Of a stretch of 64,000 nucleotides of DNA, positions 36,306 through 45,489 are shown one piece after another. The stretch lies in the NCBI RefSeq assembly GCF_007860135.1, contig NZ_SJPV01000006.1, forward strand, positions 186,001 through 250,000. The letters are read 5' to 3'. The position numbers and the translations under genes were made by a program. The notes under the pieces are model-generated. The model had not been told where the DNA came from. It was given only the letters and a program-made list of their open reading frames with translations, and made no database searches. The number at the start of each line of letters is the position of its first letter. Position 1 is the stretch's first letter. This DNA comes from Novipirellula artificiosorum (GTDB lineage Bacteria > Planctomycetota > Planctomycetia > Pirellulales > Pirellulaceae).

Positions 36306-37471
36306 TCCGAATCCCGTTTGCCTGCCTGCTGCTGTTCGGTACGGCGATCTCCGGTTTGGCTCAGACCACGGAAACCTCGCCGTTTTTTCGACTCCGCGAT
36401 ACGGTGTCACATTACGCTGGACCGGGACGCGAGGCGGAAGCTCCGCAGGTGGATTTCGTCACCCTCGCGTTCTTTGGCCCCTTCGAAGATCCCCCTTCGG
36501 GTGAACCCGAACGCTCGGATCTCGATCCGTGGCGGGCGGCGCAAATGGCGGTCGAGGACGCGAACGACCAAGGCGGCTATCAAGGCATCCCCTTTCAGTT
36601 GCACCCCATTTGGTCTGAGAACCCCTGGGGCACCGGCGTCGCCGAGCTGACACAACTCGTTTACCGTGAACCCGTCTGGGGCATCATTGGCGGCAACGAT
36701 GGGGCGTCGACGCATTTGGCCGAACAGGTGGTTGCCAAGGCCCGTCTGACGCTCGTCAGCCCGACGGCATCGGACAAAACAATCAACCTGGCGAACGTGC
36801 CATGGATGTTTTCCTGTTTGCCCCATGATGCGAAAGTTGCCGAACCGTTGGTCGTTGAGATCCAACATCTGGCTGCCGAAAAGCCGTGGGTGCTGGTCTC
36901 AGCCACCGACCACGATTCTCAGTTGTTGACCGTGGAGCTAAAAAAACAACTGGACGCCAAGCACCTCGTGCCCTCGTATCATTTTCAATGCGCCACCGAT
37001 TCAAACGTCGACACGAAGCTGGTTCAGGAAGTCAGAAACCAGCAGCCCGTTTTGGTTGTCGTGATCGCCGACGCGGTGCGCAGTAGCGAACTCGTCGGTC
37101 AACTTCGTGAGATCGGGTACAAGGGTGCCCTCGTCGGCGGTCCCGCCATGGGACGGCGAATGTGTCGCATCGAACCTGGTCAGCGAGGTCCTCTTGCTTA
37201 CCCCAAGCCGGTTGAACCCACCGCTCAGTGGACGGCATTTGAAAATCGCTTCGAGAATCGATTTAGCCACAAACCCGATTGGGCTGCTGCGGCAAGCTAT
37301 GATGCGACCGTTCTACTGATCGATGCAATTCGCAGCAGCGGACTCAACCGAGCTCGCATCCGCGACGGCGTGGCCGGGTTGTCACCGTGGCGTGGGATCA
37401 CGGGAACCATTGTCTGGGATGGGCTGGGCAGCAACCACCGGGACGTTACCCTCAAACGCCCAACGCAATAA
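36302..37471 (+). CDS. ABC-type substrate-binding protein, branched-chain amino-acid type, second copy
   Basis: A 389-residue exported binding protein with a GTG start whose TG is shared with the previous TGA stop. It has a signal peptide (about 1-19), then the binding-protein fold (VTLAFFGPFEDPPSG; AAQMAVEDANDQGGYQG). Its C-terminus (RDGVAGLSPWRGITGTIVW) matches the first copy (RDVLAYRDYAHEPWQGVTGEI), so the two are paralogues, probably from tandem duplication. It is shorter at both ends. It is the last gene of the six-gene operon, converging with birA 30 bp later. Confidence 0.8.
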   Translation: MIRIPFACLLLFGTAISGLAQTTETSPFFRLRDTVSHYAGPGREAEAPQVDFVTLAFFGPFEDPPSGEPERSDLDPWRAAQMAVEDANDQGGYQGIPFQLHPIWSENPWGTGVAELTQLVYREPVWGIIGGNDGASTHLAEQVVAKARLTLVSPTASDKTINLANVPWMFSCLPHDAKVAEPLVVEIQHLAAEKPWVLVSATDHDSQLLTVELKKQLDAKHLVPSYHFQCATDSNVDTKLVQEVRNQQPVLVVVIADAVRSSELVGQLREIGYKGALVGGPAMGRRMCRIEPGQRGPLAYPKPVEPTAQWTAFENRFENRFSHKPDWAAAASYDATVLLIDAIRSSGLNRARIRDGVAGLSPWRGITGTIVWDGLGSNHRDVTLKRPTQ

Positions 37472-37501
37472 GTGCAGCGGTAACAGAGCACCCGTGCATT
37501 T

Positions 37502-38329
37502 TTAGAACGGACGCTTGACCCGAACCATGCGAATGGCTCCGCTATCGCAGTTTCTTAATCCCGATGCGGTTTGAATCATTAGTGACCCATCGTCGGCAAT
37601 GCCACGGCAATTGCCTTGGCAATCGTCACCGGATTCGCGAAAGCTGATTTGCTTTCCCGTTAGCATGCAGCGATTACGAAACTCAGTCAAAATGATCATC
37701 GGCGACTGTCGTAATTGCTCGGTCGCTTCGGTCAGGTTCTGGATCATCGCCTCGAGCACCTCGAATCGCGACATGCGTCGTCCTGTTGCACCATACAGCG
37801 ACTGGGGGGGCGCGGTTTCGTCAAGCACAGGAAAGGCGGGGGATTCATTGACATTCACGCCCACACCCATCACCAAACGATTCGAAAAAGCTTGGCTGGT
37901 TTCGATCAGAATGCCCGCGACTTTTCCACCAGCCAAATAGACATCGTTGGGCCACTTCAACCTCGACTTCGCCGGTGCAAACAGAAACTCGATACCGCGA
38001 GCAATCGCAACTCCGGCAGCAAGCGACAGCAGTCGAGAATGCGGCTCGCTGACCGAGTCAAAATCGATCACAAGCGAAAACGTCAACGCATCTTCACCCG
38101 TTAACCACGAATTCCCTTGGCGACCGCGTCCGCTGGTTTGTCGATCCGCAAGATAAAGACGCGGGAGCCACTCTTCGGCAAGGGGTTGGTCCCGCAAATC
38201 GGCGAGCGCATCGGAATTGGTCGATTTTGACTCCTCGCGATAGCACGCCGATCGACAAAAACGCTCGTCAATCAAGCGTTCCATGACGGAGCGTCCAACG
38301 GGATCCACATTGCCAACGGTTTCGATCAT
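37502..38329 (-). CDS. birA: Biotin-[acetyl-CoA-carboxylase] ligase
   Basis: A protein of about 275 residues that attaches biotin to biotin carboxyl carrier protein. The ATG at 38329 overlaps the stop of the upstream gene as TGATG; an in-frame start at 38389 would add 20 residues. The ligase motifs ESKSTNSDALADLRD, SGRGRQGNSWL and SRLKWPNDVYLAGGKVAGIL are all present, followed by the C-terminal SH3-like domain. There is no N-terminal DNA-binding domain, so it is a class I, non-regulatory BirA. Confidence 0.9.
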   Translation of the reverse strand: MIETVGNVDPVGRSVMERLIDERFCRSACYREESKSTNSDALADLRDQPLAEEWLPRLYLADRQTSGRGRQGNSWLTGEDALTFSLVIDFDSVSEPHSRLLSLAAGVAIARGIEFLFAPAKSRLKWPNDVYLAGGKVAGILIETSQAFSNRLVMGVGVNVNESPAFPVLDETAPPQSLYGATGRRMSRFEVLEAMIQNLTEATEQLRQSPMIILTEFRNRCMLTGKQISFRESGDDCQGNCRGIADDGSLMIQTASGLRNCDSGAIRMVRVKRPF

Positions 38330-38616
38330 CACAGAAACAGGGGTAGGAGAAACGCGAACAACACCAATACGATGACGATCACTTGCCAAGGTTTCAATTT
38401 GGATGAGACCCTCTTGTCATCTGAAAACTCATCGGCGACAAACGCTTCGTAGTCGAAGTCGTCCTCCGAGTGATCGTCCTCAGCATACGGGCTAGCGAAC
38501 CCGTCGGTGTCCTGTCGCCATCCGTCGGCGTCGCTGCTGCCACAGTGCGGACACGCTTTGGCTCGGGCGGGAACGTCGCCCCCGCAGTGGGGACAGGAAA
38601 AAAAGTCATCGTTCAT
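38329..38616 (-). CDS. Zinc-ribbon, single-pass membrane protein
   Basis: A 95-residue protein. Two CPHC pairs (Cys8/11 and Cys22/25) form a zinc ribbon, followed by an acidic region (about 38-66) and a C-terminal hydrophobic helix (75-94) that is likely membrane-inserted. The ATG at 38616 is preferred; upstream in-frame codons from 38694 add only Arg-rich sequence. It is translationally coupled to birA by the TGATG overlap. I recognise no function; such tail-anchored ribbons are common in planctomycetes. Confidence 0.75.
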   Translation of the reverse strand: MNDDFFSCPHCGGDVPARAKACPHCGSSDADGWRQDTDGFASPYAEDDHSEDDFDYEAFVADEFSDDKRVSSKLKPWQVIVIVLVLFAFLLPLFL

Positions 38617-38737
38617 GGAGTGCTGCCGATGCGACAAGGATTGGATTTCCCGCCTTGGCCGGCGGAACGGGCGCCTGGTTTGGCGTCCCAGCACCCGACT
38701 ATACCAGCACGCAGGAACGGACTAAATTGCTGGCAAC

Positions 38738-39553
38738 ATGAACAATCAAATTTTTCAGCTGAATGAGGATGTCGCCGTGGTCATCGGTGGCACGGGTGAA
38801 CTGGGTGGCATGATGGCCGAGTCGCTTGGCTCGTTTGGAGCCAAAGTCGCCGTTGTTGGACGCAATGCCGACCGCGGTACCGCTCGGGCCAAAGCGATTA
38901 CCGACGCGGGTGGCGAGGCTCGGTTCTTCGCTGCGGAAGGTTTGGACGCCGACTCACTCGCCGAAGCACGCGACGCCATCAAGGCCTGGGCCGGATCCTC
39001 CGCATCGGTGCTGGTCAATGCCGCCGGCGGCAATCGCCCCGACGCAACGATCTCGCCGGGAGGCGACATCTGCAAATTACCGTTGGAGGCATGGCGCGAC
39101 GTTCTTGATCTGAACCTGGTCGGCGGAGCGTTGCTACCGAGCCAAGTTTTCGCCCCTGATATGATCGAGGCAGGCGTGGGCAGCATCATCAACATCGCAT
39201 CCATGTCGGGCATGATTCCGCTTTCTCGCGTGGTCGCCTACTCGGCTGCCAAAGCCGCTGTGATCAATCTAACGTTGTGGCTTGCTCGTGAATGGGCGAC
39301 GACCGGTGTCCGGGTCAATGCGATCAGTCCAGGGTTCTTCCCCGCCGAACAAAACCGCAAATTGCTGTTCAACGAAGACGGCAGTTATACCGAGCGAGGT
39401 GCCCAGATTATCGGTCACACGCCGATGGCTCGGTTTGGAAGACCCGATGAATTGGCCGGGGCCGTTGTCTGGCTCGCCAGCCGCCACGCTTCGTCCTTCG
39501 TGACCGGAAAAAACATCACGATCGATGGCGGATTCGCCTCGGTCACGATCTGA
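38738..39553 (+). CDS. Short-chain dehydrogenase/reductase (mannonate-oxidoreductase-like)
   Basis: A 271-residue NAD(P)-dependent SDR. The cofactor loop is IGGTGELGGMMAESLG near residue 20, with the NAAGGN strand near residue 93 and the catalytic Ser plus YSAAK (Tyr near 167, Lys near 171). The NAISPGFFPAEQNRKLL segment after it resembles D-mannonate or fructuronate-type oxidoreductases of sugar-acid breakdown, which is the best guess. It is transcribed alone and converges with the anti-sigma gene. Confidence 0.83.
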   Translation: MNNQIFQLNEDVAVVIGGTGELGGMMAESLGSFGAKVAVVGRNADRGTARAKAITDAGGEARFFAAEGLDADSLAEARDAIKAWAGSSASVLVNAAGGNRPDATISPGGDICKLPLEAWRDVLDLNLVGGALLPSQVFAPDMIEAGVGSIINIASMSGMIPLSRVVAYSAAKAAVINLTLWLAREWATTGVRVNAISPGFFPAEQNRKLLFNEDGSYTERGAQIIGHTPMARFGRPDELAGAVVWLASRHASSFVTGKNITIDGGFASVTI

Positions 39554-39568
39554 TCGCCCACGTCGCCC

Positions 39569-40951
39569 TTAGCGGCGCTGCTCGGGCACCAAGCGGTCCA
39601 GCATCTCCTTGGGCGGCATCAGATCCAACATCAATCGATACTCATCATCATCGATCTGCTGGTAACGCTGCAGCAGACTACGAGGATCTTCGTTTCGCCA
39701 GGGTGATTTCCGCTTGACGGTTTCTCCGGCCCAATAACGTAGCGTTTCCGATTCCATAAACGGATTGCGAGGGTCGCCAGCGATCAAATCAAGCGTCTCA
39801 TGATCCTCGTCGGGCAACCACCATTTGATCATATCCAATTCGTTCGCATTCAGAGGCGCGGGTCGATCGGCCATGCCGCGGATGAAGCCCCCCCCCCAAC
39901 GACCGGATCGGCCGCCATCGGTCATCACCATCGCATTGATCGCGATCATCTCAACTTGCTCGGGCGTCGCACCTTTTGAAAAACGCTCCATGAACTTTTT
40001 CAACTTAGGATCGTCCATTCTCAACCGTTCGTCGAGAATGCGATGCAGCGTGTAGTCAATTCGCTCAATCGTTTCATCCGACAAGATTTCGCCGGATCGA
40101 CGCGACAAATCCAATTGGGTCTTGTCCATCGCGATGCGAATCGCTTCCCGCCGCTCATCAAGATTATTCGACTCGATCTTGTCACGTAGATCGCTCGGCA
40201 ACGTTTCTCGCCACACCGCATACGCTTGCATGGTCTCGAGCAAACGATCCGAATCCGGTTGGTCCGCCGCCTCCGACGCGGTCGCGCGCAGCCGTTCTTG
40301 ATCTTCCGGTTTGAGCCTTTCAAAGCGATTCCATCGGTACCCCAATTGAGCTCGGTCCGCGAGTGGCATTTCCGCGATGACCGATTCACGTTGGTCCATC
40401 GGGAGGTTCGCCACCAACGGCTTGGGGGTCTGCAGATCACCGATTTCTCGCATCAAGGCGATCGTCTTGGCCCACGATTCGTTGATCGCTAAACCTCGCA
40501 TCAACTGCAAGTCGTTTCCGTAATAGTAGGCATCCAAATTTTCAGCAATCGCTAAATCCGCAAGCTGGGCACGGTACTGATGGCTCCGAACCATGCCAAT
40601 CACCACTGCGGTCACCAAGATGCTGGCGAGACTGATCGCCGTGACGGCCATTGGCCAGCGAATCGGCCACAGCGAGCGATGTTGCGTCTGCTGCGGTTTG
40701 ACCAAGTCGGCAACCACCAACTCCATCGTCGATTCCACCAGTTTTTCATTTGGAGTTGACCCGGCAAGGTCATCCAAATAATCCCAACCCCGTTGCAGTT
40801 CTTGAAGTCGCCGGCGAAGCGCTTCATCTTCAAGCAAGCGTTCCTCCAAACCCCCACGCAACTGGTTATCCAGTTCGCCATCCACGTAGGCGACAAGCAG
40901 CTCATCGTCGGGGTCAAGCGGAGCGTTGTCGGACAACAATTCAGCACTCAT
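39569..40951 (-). CDS. Membrane anti-sigma-like protein partner of the ECF sigma factor
   Basis: A 460-residue protein. Residues 15-65 (DDELLVAYVDGELDNQLRGGLEERL) look like the helical sigma-binding part of planctomycetal anti-sigma factors, but the zinc HxxxCxxC motif is absent. One transmembrane helix (about 96-118) is followed by a long extracytoplasmic region, unusual in size (about 340 residues), helical and charged, with no recognised domain. It overlaps the sigma gene by four bases, which supports a sigma/anti-sigma pair. Confidence 0.7.
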   Translation of the reverse strand: MSAELLSDNAPLDPDDELLVAYVDGELDNQLRGGLEERLLEDEALRRRLQELQRGWDYLDDLAGSTPNEKLVESTMELVVADLVKPQQTQHRSLWPIRWPMAVTAISLASILVTAVVIGMVRSHQYRAQLADLAIAENLDAYYYGNDLQLMRGLAINESWAKTIALMREIGDLQTPKPLVANLPMDQRESVIAEMPLADRAQLGYRWNRFERLKPEDQERLRATASEAADQPDSDRLLETMQAYAVWRETLPSDLRDKIESNNLDERREAIRIAMDKTQLDLSRRSGEILSDETIERIDYTLHRILDERLRMDDPKLKKFMERFSKGATPEQVEMIAINAMVMTDGGRSGRWGGGFIRGMADRPAPLNANELDMIKWWLPDEDHETLDLIAGDPRNPFMESETLRYWAGETVKRKSPWRNEDPRSLLQRYQQIDDDEYRLMLDLMPPKEMLDRLVPEQRR

Positions 40952-41724
40952 ACTCTCCCCTCTTTCGGAAGCACACCCGATTCAATGTAAGGCTGCAACG
41001 CCTCTTTCAAGTTCACTCGCGCACGACTGAGCAGCGACTTGACTGCTTTGGGGCTGAGCTCCATCGATTCAGCGATCTCGGCATAGCTCATGTTTTCAAA
41101 ACGTGACAGCATCAGCGCCATCCGCTGCCGTTCGCTCAACGACAACACCGCCGTCCGTACAATCTTGGCCCGCTCGTCTCCTTCCGCCAATCGATTCGGC
41201 ATCAAGCCACTCGCGTCCAGCGCCGTTGACGCTAACATCTGAGCATTGCTGGGGGTCTCGAAGCCGCGAGGTACGTCGACCTCGTTCACTTCGCGCCGAC
41301 GCGAAGCCGATCGGCTCGAGTTTCGAGCGACATTCCCAGCGATCGTGAACAGCCACGTCGAGAATTTGGCGCCGGCCTCGTAACGCTTTCTCGCACGGTA
41401 GACACGCAAGAACGTTTCTTGAGTCAAATCCTCAGCCAAGTCATGACTTGGGCCAATGGTATGCATCAACCGCACCAACCTCGCTTCGTAACGCCGCACC
41501 AACTCTTCAAAAGCACCTGCGTCGTCGTCACGAACGCGCAGCATCAAACGAACGTCCGGATCGGACTGTTGATAGCGTTTTGCGGTTGAGTCGCTAACAG
41601 CCAAGCAATTGTTTTCGCAAACGAGGGAAAGTGCGACCGATGTCTTCGGCTTCTTGTTTCTTCCAGTGTAACCACCACACGCCGCAAACACATCGCGACG
41701 CTTCCGTAGGAGTAAACCCGACAT
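40948..41724 (-). CDS. ECF-type RNA polymerase sigma factor
   Basis: A sigma-70-family ECF factor. Region 2 (DLAEDLTQETFLRVYRARKRY then STWLFTIAGNVARN) and region 4 (LSERQRMALMLSRFENMSYAEIAE, then SLLSRARVNLKEAL) are clear. A longer linker than usual (about 55 residues) joins them. The start is uncertain: the ATG at 41724 gives an N-terminal extension with basic and Cys residues, and starts at TTG 41604 or ATG 41544 (MLRVRDDDAGAF) would trim it to the usual size. Its stop overlaps the anti-sigma start. Confidence 0.85.
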   Translation of the reverse strand: MSGLLLRKRRDVFAACGGYTGRNKKPKTSVALSLVCENNCLAVSDSTAKRYQQSDPDVRLMLRVRDDDAGAFEELVRRYEARLVRLMHTIGPSHDLAEDLTQETFLRVYRARKRYEAGAKFSTWLFTIAGNVARNSSRSASRRREVNEVDVPRGFETPSNAQMLASTALDASGLMPNRLAEGDERAKIVRTAVLSLSERQRMALMLSRFENMSYAEIAESMELSPKAVKSLLSRARVNLKEALQPYIESGVLPKEGRV

Positions 41725-41753
41725 CCCTGCCAAGGTTTCGCGAGACCACGATG

Positions 41754-43934
41754 CTATTGCACCGGAAAACCACGTTTCCTTAGCAGTGCGCTCGTATCGA
41801 CATCACGACCGCGGAATCGGCGGAACCCTTCTGCGGGGTCGATCGTATCACCCACGCTCATCACATTGTCATGCAGGCTTTTCGCAATCGCAGGATCGTA
41901 GTAGGTCCCCGCTTCTTCAAAAACCTCGGCTGCGTCTGCGGTTAAGGCATCCGACCACAAATAGCTGTAGTACCCGGCGGAATACGAATCGCTGCTAAAA
42001 ATGTGCGAAAAATGAGGCGTTCGATGGCGCATCGGCAATTCTTCGGGCATCCCAATTTCCGCCAACGTGTCACGTTCAAACTGATCCGGATCGATCTTGT
42101 CTTGATCGGTCGTATGCAATTTCATGTCGACAATCGCACTGGCCAAATACTCGACGGTATCGAAACCCTGGTTGAACTTTGATGCTTTCTTGATCTTTTC
42201 CAACAACTCCGCCGGCATCGGTGCTCCGGTTTCGTAGTGCACGCAATACTTGCGGAGCACTTCGGGGGTATCGAGCCAATGTTCCATCAATTGCGAAGGA
42301 AATTCGACGTAGTCGCGTGCCACACTCGTGCCGGCCTGCGACGGGTAGTTCACCTTGGAATTCAATCCATGCAGCGCGTGCCCGAACTCATGGAACAACG
42401 TCACCGCATCATCCCAAGAAATCAAAACCGGCTTACCTTCCGCTCCCTTGATGAAGTTCGAGTTGTTCGACACGATCGGTGTGATCGGTTCATCGATGTT
42501 CTCTTGCAGGCGATATGCATTCATCCACGCACCGCTCCGTTTACCCTCGCGAGCGTAAGGATCCAAGTACCACAGCCCGACCCGGTTGCCCTCTTGATCG
42601 TCGACTCGCCAGACGCGCACGTCCGGATGAAAGACAGGGACGTCGGTCACTTGCGTGAACTGCATCCCATACAGCTCGCCCGCGGCCCACATCATCGCTT
42701 CACGCAATTTCTCGAGCTGCATGTAGGGTTTCACTTCGTTGAAATCCAAATCGTATTTTGCCTTGCGAACCTTTTCGGCATAGTACCGATAATCCCACGG
42801 GGCGATTTTGAGGTTCACGCCCTCCTGGTCCGCGATCGCTTGCATGTCGGCGACCTCTTCGCGGACGCGAGCGACCGCTTTGGGCCAGACCTTCATCATC
42901 AGATCCATGGTCGCTTCTGGACTCTTAGCCATGGTCGATTCGAGTCGGCGTTGGGCATGGTTTTCATAACCGAGCAATTTTGCTCGCGCGTCCCGCAAAC
43001 TCAAGATTTCTGAAATGATCGCGTTGTTGTCATGTTCGTCACCGTTATCGCAGCGATTGTAATAATTCCGCCAAACCTGCTCGCGCAGTTCCCGGTTGTC
43101 GGCATAGGTCAAGAAGGGGTCCATCGACGATCGTGTGTTCGTCACCGCCCATTGCTCGGGCTTGCCACGATCCGTCGCCGCGGACTTCATCGCCGTCGTG
43201 ACACTTTCGGGTAATCCCGCCAGGTCTGCTTCGTTTTCGACCCACGTGACAAAACCTTTTTCGTCCTCAAGTACATTTTGGCTGAAATCGGTAAACAATC
43301 GGGCCAAACGTGTGTTGATTTGCGACAACTTGGCCTTGTCGCTTTGGCTCAGCTTGGCGCCTTGCCGGACGAACGTCTTGTAGAGGTCATCGACCAGTCG
43401 TTTTTGAGCGACGGTGAACGAATCCATCGCGTCGCTTTGGTAGATCGTTTCGATCCGTTTGAACAACGCGCTGTTCTGATAGATGCTATCGCGATATTCG
43501 GATAATTGAGGTGCAACGGTCCGTTCGAGGTCGGGGATCGGCCCCACGTTCAAGTTCGATGCGTGCACGTCGAACAACGTCTCGAGTCGCTGCAGCGTCT
43601 TGCCCGATTTTTCGAGTGCGACGATCGTGTTCTCAAACGTCGCTGGGTCGGACTGGTCCGCGATTCCGGTGATCTCATCCTTCGCTTCGGCGATCGCAAT
43701 GTCAAACGCACCGAGAAACTCGTCGGTGCGGACCAAATTCCACGGCGGGACGCCGCCATAAGGACCGGTCCACGGCTTGAGCATTGGCGAAGTCTTTTCT
43801 TGGTTCACGACAGTCTCAGTGGATTCGGCTTGAGAAAAACAGGGGAGCAACGAAACGGTAGCAATCAGCCCCAAACGGAGCGTCTTGCCAAGGGTTTGAT
43901 GGGATCTTCGGGCGGTCGAACAAGATGCAGTCAC
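41754..43934 (-). CDS. M3-family peptidyl-dipeptidase (Dcp/oligopeptidase A type)
   Basis: A 726-residue zinc peptidase. The M3 zinc motif HEFGH lies in TLFHEFGHALHGL, with the downstream EFPSQLMEHWL containing the third ligand Glu nearby. The N-terminus has a signal-like hydrophobic segment (ATVSLLPCFSQAES), so export to the periplasm is likely. The family cleaves dipeptides from small peptides. It is tightly followed by the sigma factor gene (20 bp) and preceded by the sulfatase (11 bp), all leftward. Confidence 0.88.
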   Translation of the reverse strand: MTASCSTARRSHQTLGKTLRLGLIATVSLLPCFSQAESTETVVNQEKTSPMLKPWTGPYGGVPPWNLVRTDEFLGAFDIAIAEAKDEITGIADQSDPATFENTIVALEKSGKTLQRLETLFDVHASNLNVGPIPDLERTVAPQLSEYRDSIYQNSALFKRIETIYQSDAMDSFTVAQKRLVDDLYKTFVRQGAKLSQSDKAKLSQINTRLARLFTDFSQNVLEDEKGFVTWVENEADLAGLPESVTTAMKSAATDRGKPEQWAVTNTRSSMDPFLTYADNRELREQVWRNYYNRCDNGDEHDNNAIISEILSLRDARAKLLGYENHAQRRLESTMAKSPEATMDLMMKVWPKAVARVREEVADMQAIADQEGVNLKIAPWDYRYYAEKVRKAKYDLDFNEVKPYMQLEKLREAMMWAAGELYGMQFTQVTDVPVFHPDVRVWRVDDQEGNRVGLWYLDPYAREGKRSGAWMNAYRLQENIDEPITPIVSNNSNFIKGAEGKPVLISWDDAVTLFHEFGHALHGLNSKVNYPSQAGTSVARDYVEFPSQLMEHWLDTPEVLRKYCVHYETGAPMPAELLEKIKKASKFNQGFDTVEYLASAIVDMKLHTTDQDKIDPDQFERDTLAEIGMPEELPMRHRTPHFSHIFSSDSYSAGYYSYLWSDALTADAAEVFEEAGTYYDPAIAKSLHDNVMSVGDTIDPAEGFRRFRGRDVDTSALLRKRGFPVQ

Positions 43935-43945
43935 GATCGATTCCT

Positions 43946-45364
43946 TTATTTTTTGATCAGGGAGGGATTCGCCCCAGGGAGGATTCGTTTCCCCGAAACG
44001 CGATCAAACGCGTCGGGAGTGAGTTGGTCTTCACCAGGAAATGAGTCTTCGGTTTGCCGCTGCCACTCGCCCAGTGCATTTTGCATCGCCTCCAGCGTTG
44101 AGCGGTACTGTGGTTCTTCGGCCAAATTGGCGATACAGTTCGGATCAGAAGCGATCTTGTACAAAAACTCGGTCGGACGAGGTGTTTCGAAGCACCCCTT
44201 TTGGGACTCCGTCAGCTTGCCTTCGGCATGTAGTTGCTGCATTGCGGCGTAGGTCGGGCTGTTGACGGCATCCGCCGGTGGAGTGCCTGGGGTATTCGGC
44301 AACCAGTTGCGGACGTAGCAAAATTCTTTACCCAATACGCCGCGCTCGAAGGCTCGGTAATCATGCCAATTATGCTCCGCAAACGCATAACGCCGAATTT
44401 CGGCTGTTGAGTTTGCTAGCAGCCCCGCGAAGCTGCTGCCCTGAAAGTTGTCGGGAACCGGCACCCCAGCCAGTTCCAGTACGGTCGGCCCAATGTCAAT
44501 CGAACTGACCACGCTGTCGCAGGTGGTCCCTGCCTTCGCACGACCGGGAAAACGGACAATCAGCGGCGTTCGCACCCCAGGAACGTGGACGCGAGTTTTG
44601 CAGTGTGGGAAAGGCCGACCGTTGTCACTGAGCACCAAGACGAAGGTGTCGTCCGCGATGCCCTGTGCATCGAGTTCCTGGAGCACCCTGCCGATGTGCT
44701 CGTCGAAACGTCCGATTTCGTCATAGTAAAGCGCCATGTCGTCACGAACTTCATCCGTATCAGGAAAGAATGGGGGCACGACGACATCCTCGCGTGAGTG
44801 AGGCGGATCGATCGCGCCTGGTTTGTAGCCCCGATGCGGATCCAAATGGGCAGCCCAGAGGAAGAAGGGCTTCTCCGTCGGACGGTTTCGCAATGCATGG
44901 ACCCATGCGTCCCCCATCTTTTCCGGCGACGACGCTTGTTGGTAATCGACTTGATCGGTCACAAAATCTCCCAAATGCCACTTACCAACCGCAGCGGTCC
45001 AGTAGCCTGATTGCGACAGCGGCTTGGTCATCATGATTTGAGTCGCTGGCAGCGGCAAGTGAAGTTCGCCCGCGCCGGTCGCATGCGGGTACCGACTCGT
45101 CATGATCGAGGAACGACTCGGACTGCATGACGAACAAGTCAAGAACGCTCGGTCAAACCGCATGCCTTGCTCGGCAAGCCGATCGATGTTTTTTGTTCGA
45201 ATCGACGGGTGGCCGTAGGCACCACTATCGTCCCATGCCATGTCGTCGGCGATGAAGATCACGAAATTAGGACGGTCAGTCGCTTCCGTGACGTTGGCGT
45301 CAAGTGACACGCAGCCAAGCATCAGGAGCAGCCAAAAAACAGAAAGATTTCGCATGATGATCAT
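43946..45364 (-). CDS. Secreted sulfatase, N-sulphoglucosamine-sulphohydrolase-like
   Basis: A 472-residue sulfatase. The active-site motif CSPSRSSIMTSRYP places Cys80 for conversion to formylglycine, with metal ligands in FIADDMAWDDSG near residue 40 and a later DNGRP. The signal region (WLLLMLGCVSLDA) may carry a lipoprotein Cys. Planctomycetes have many such sulfatases, acting on sulfated algal or animal glycans. A formylglycine-generating enzyme gene is not nearby. It is divergent from the FAD oxidoreductase gene. Confidence 0.88.
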   Translation of the reverse strand: MIIMRNLSVFWLLLMLGCVSLDANVTEATDRPNFVIFIADDMAWDDSGAYGHPSIRTKNIDRLAEQGMRFDRAFLTCSSCSPSRSSIMTSRYPHATGAGELHLPLPATQIMMTKPLSQSGYWTAAVGKWHLGDFVTDQVDYQQASSPEKMGDAWVHALRNRPTEKPFFLWAAHLDPHRGYKPGAIDPPHSREDVVVPPFFPDTDEVRDDMALYYDEIGRFDEHIGRVLQELDAQGIADDTFVLVLSDNGRPFPHCKTRVHVPGVRTPLIVRFPGRAKAGTTCDSVVSSIDIGPTVLELAGVPVPDNFQGSSFAGLLANSTAEIRRYAFAEHNWHDYRAFERGVLGKEFCYVRNWLPNTPGTPPADAVNSPTYAAMQQLHAEGKLTESQKGCFETPRPTEFLYKIASDPNCIANLAEEPQYRSTLEAMQNALGEWQRQTEDSFPGEDQLTPDAFDRVSGKRILPGANPSLIKK

Positions 45365-45489
45365 TCGATAAAAAGGATCCGGTGGCGTTGAAGCCGCACA
45401 GTATACAATTCTTCGTGCTAAGATGTTGTTTCATTTTTGCACCACGGGTGTTGAATCTCCAGCCCCAAATCCCCAACCCCACCACACCG

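Noticed and set aside
34839..37471. Complete branched-chain amino-acid ABC importer
   Set aside because: No permease or ATP-binding protein is encoded nearby.
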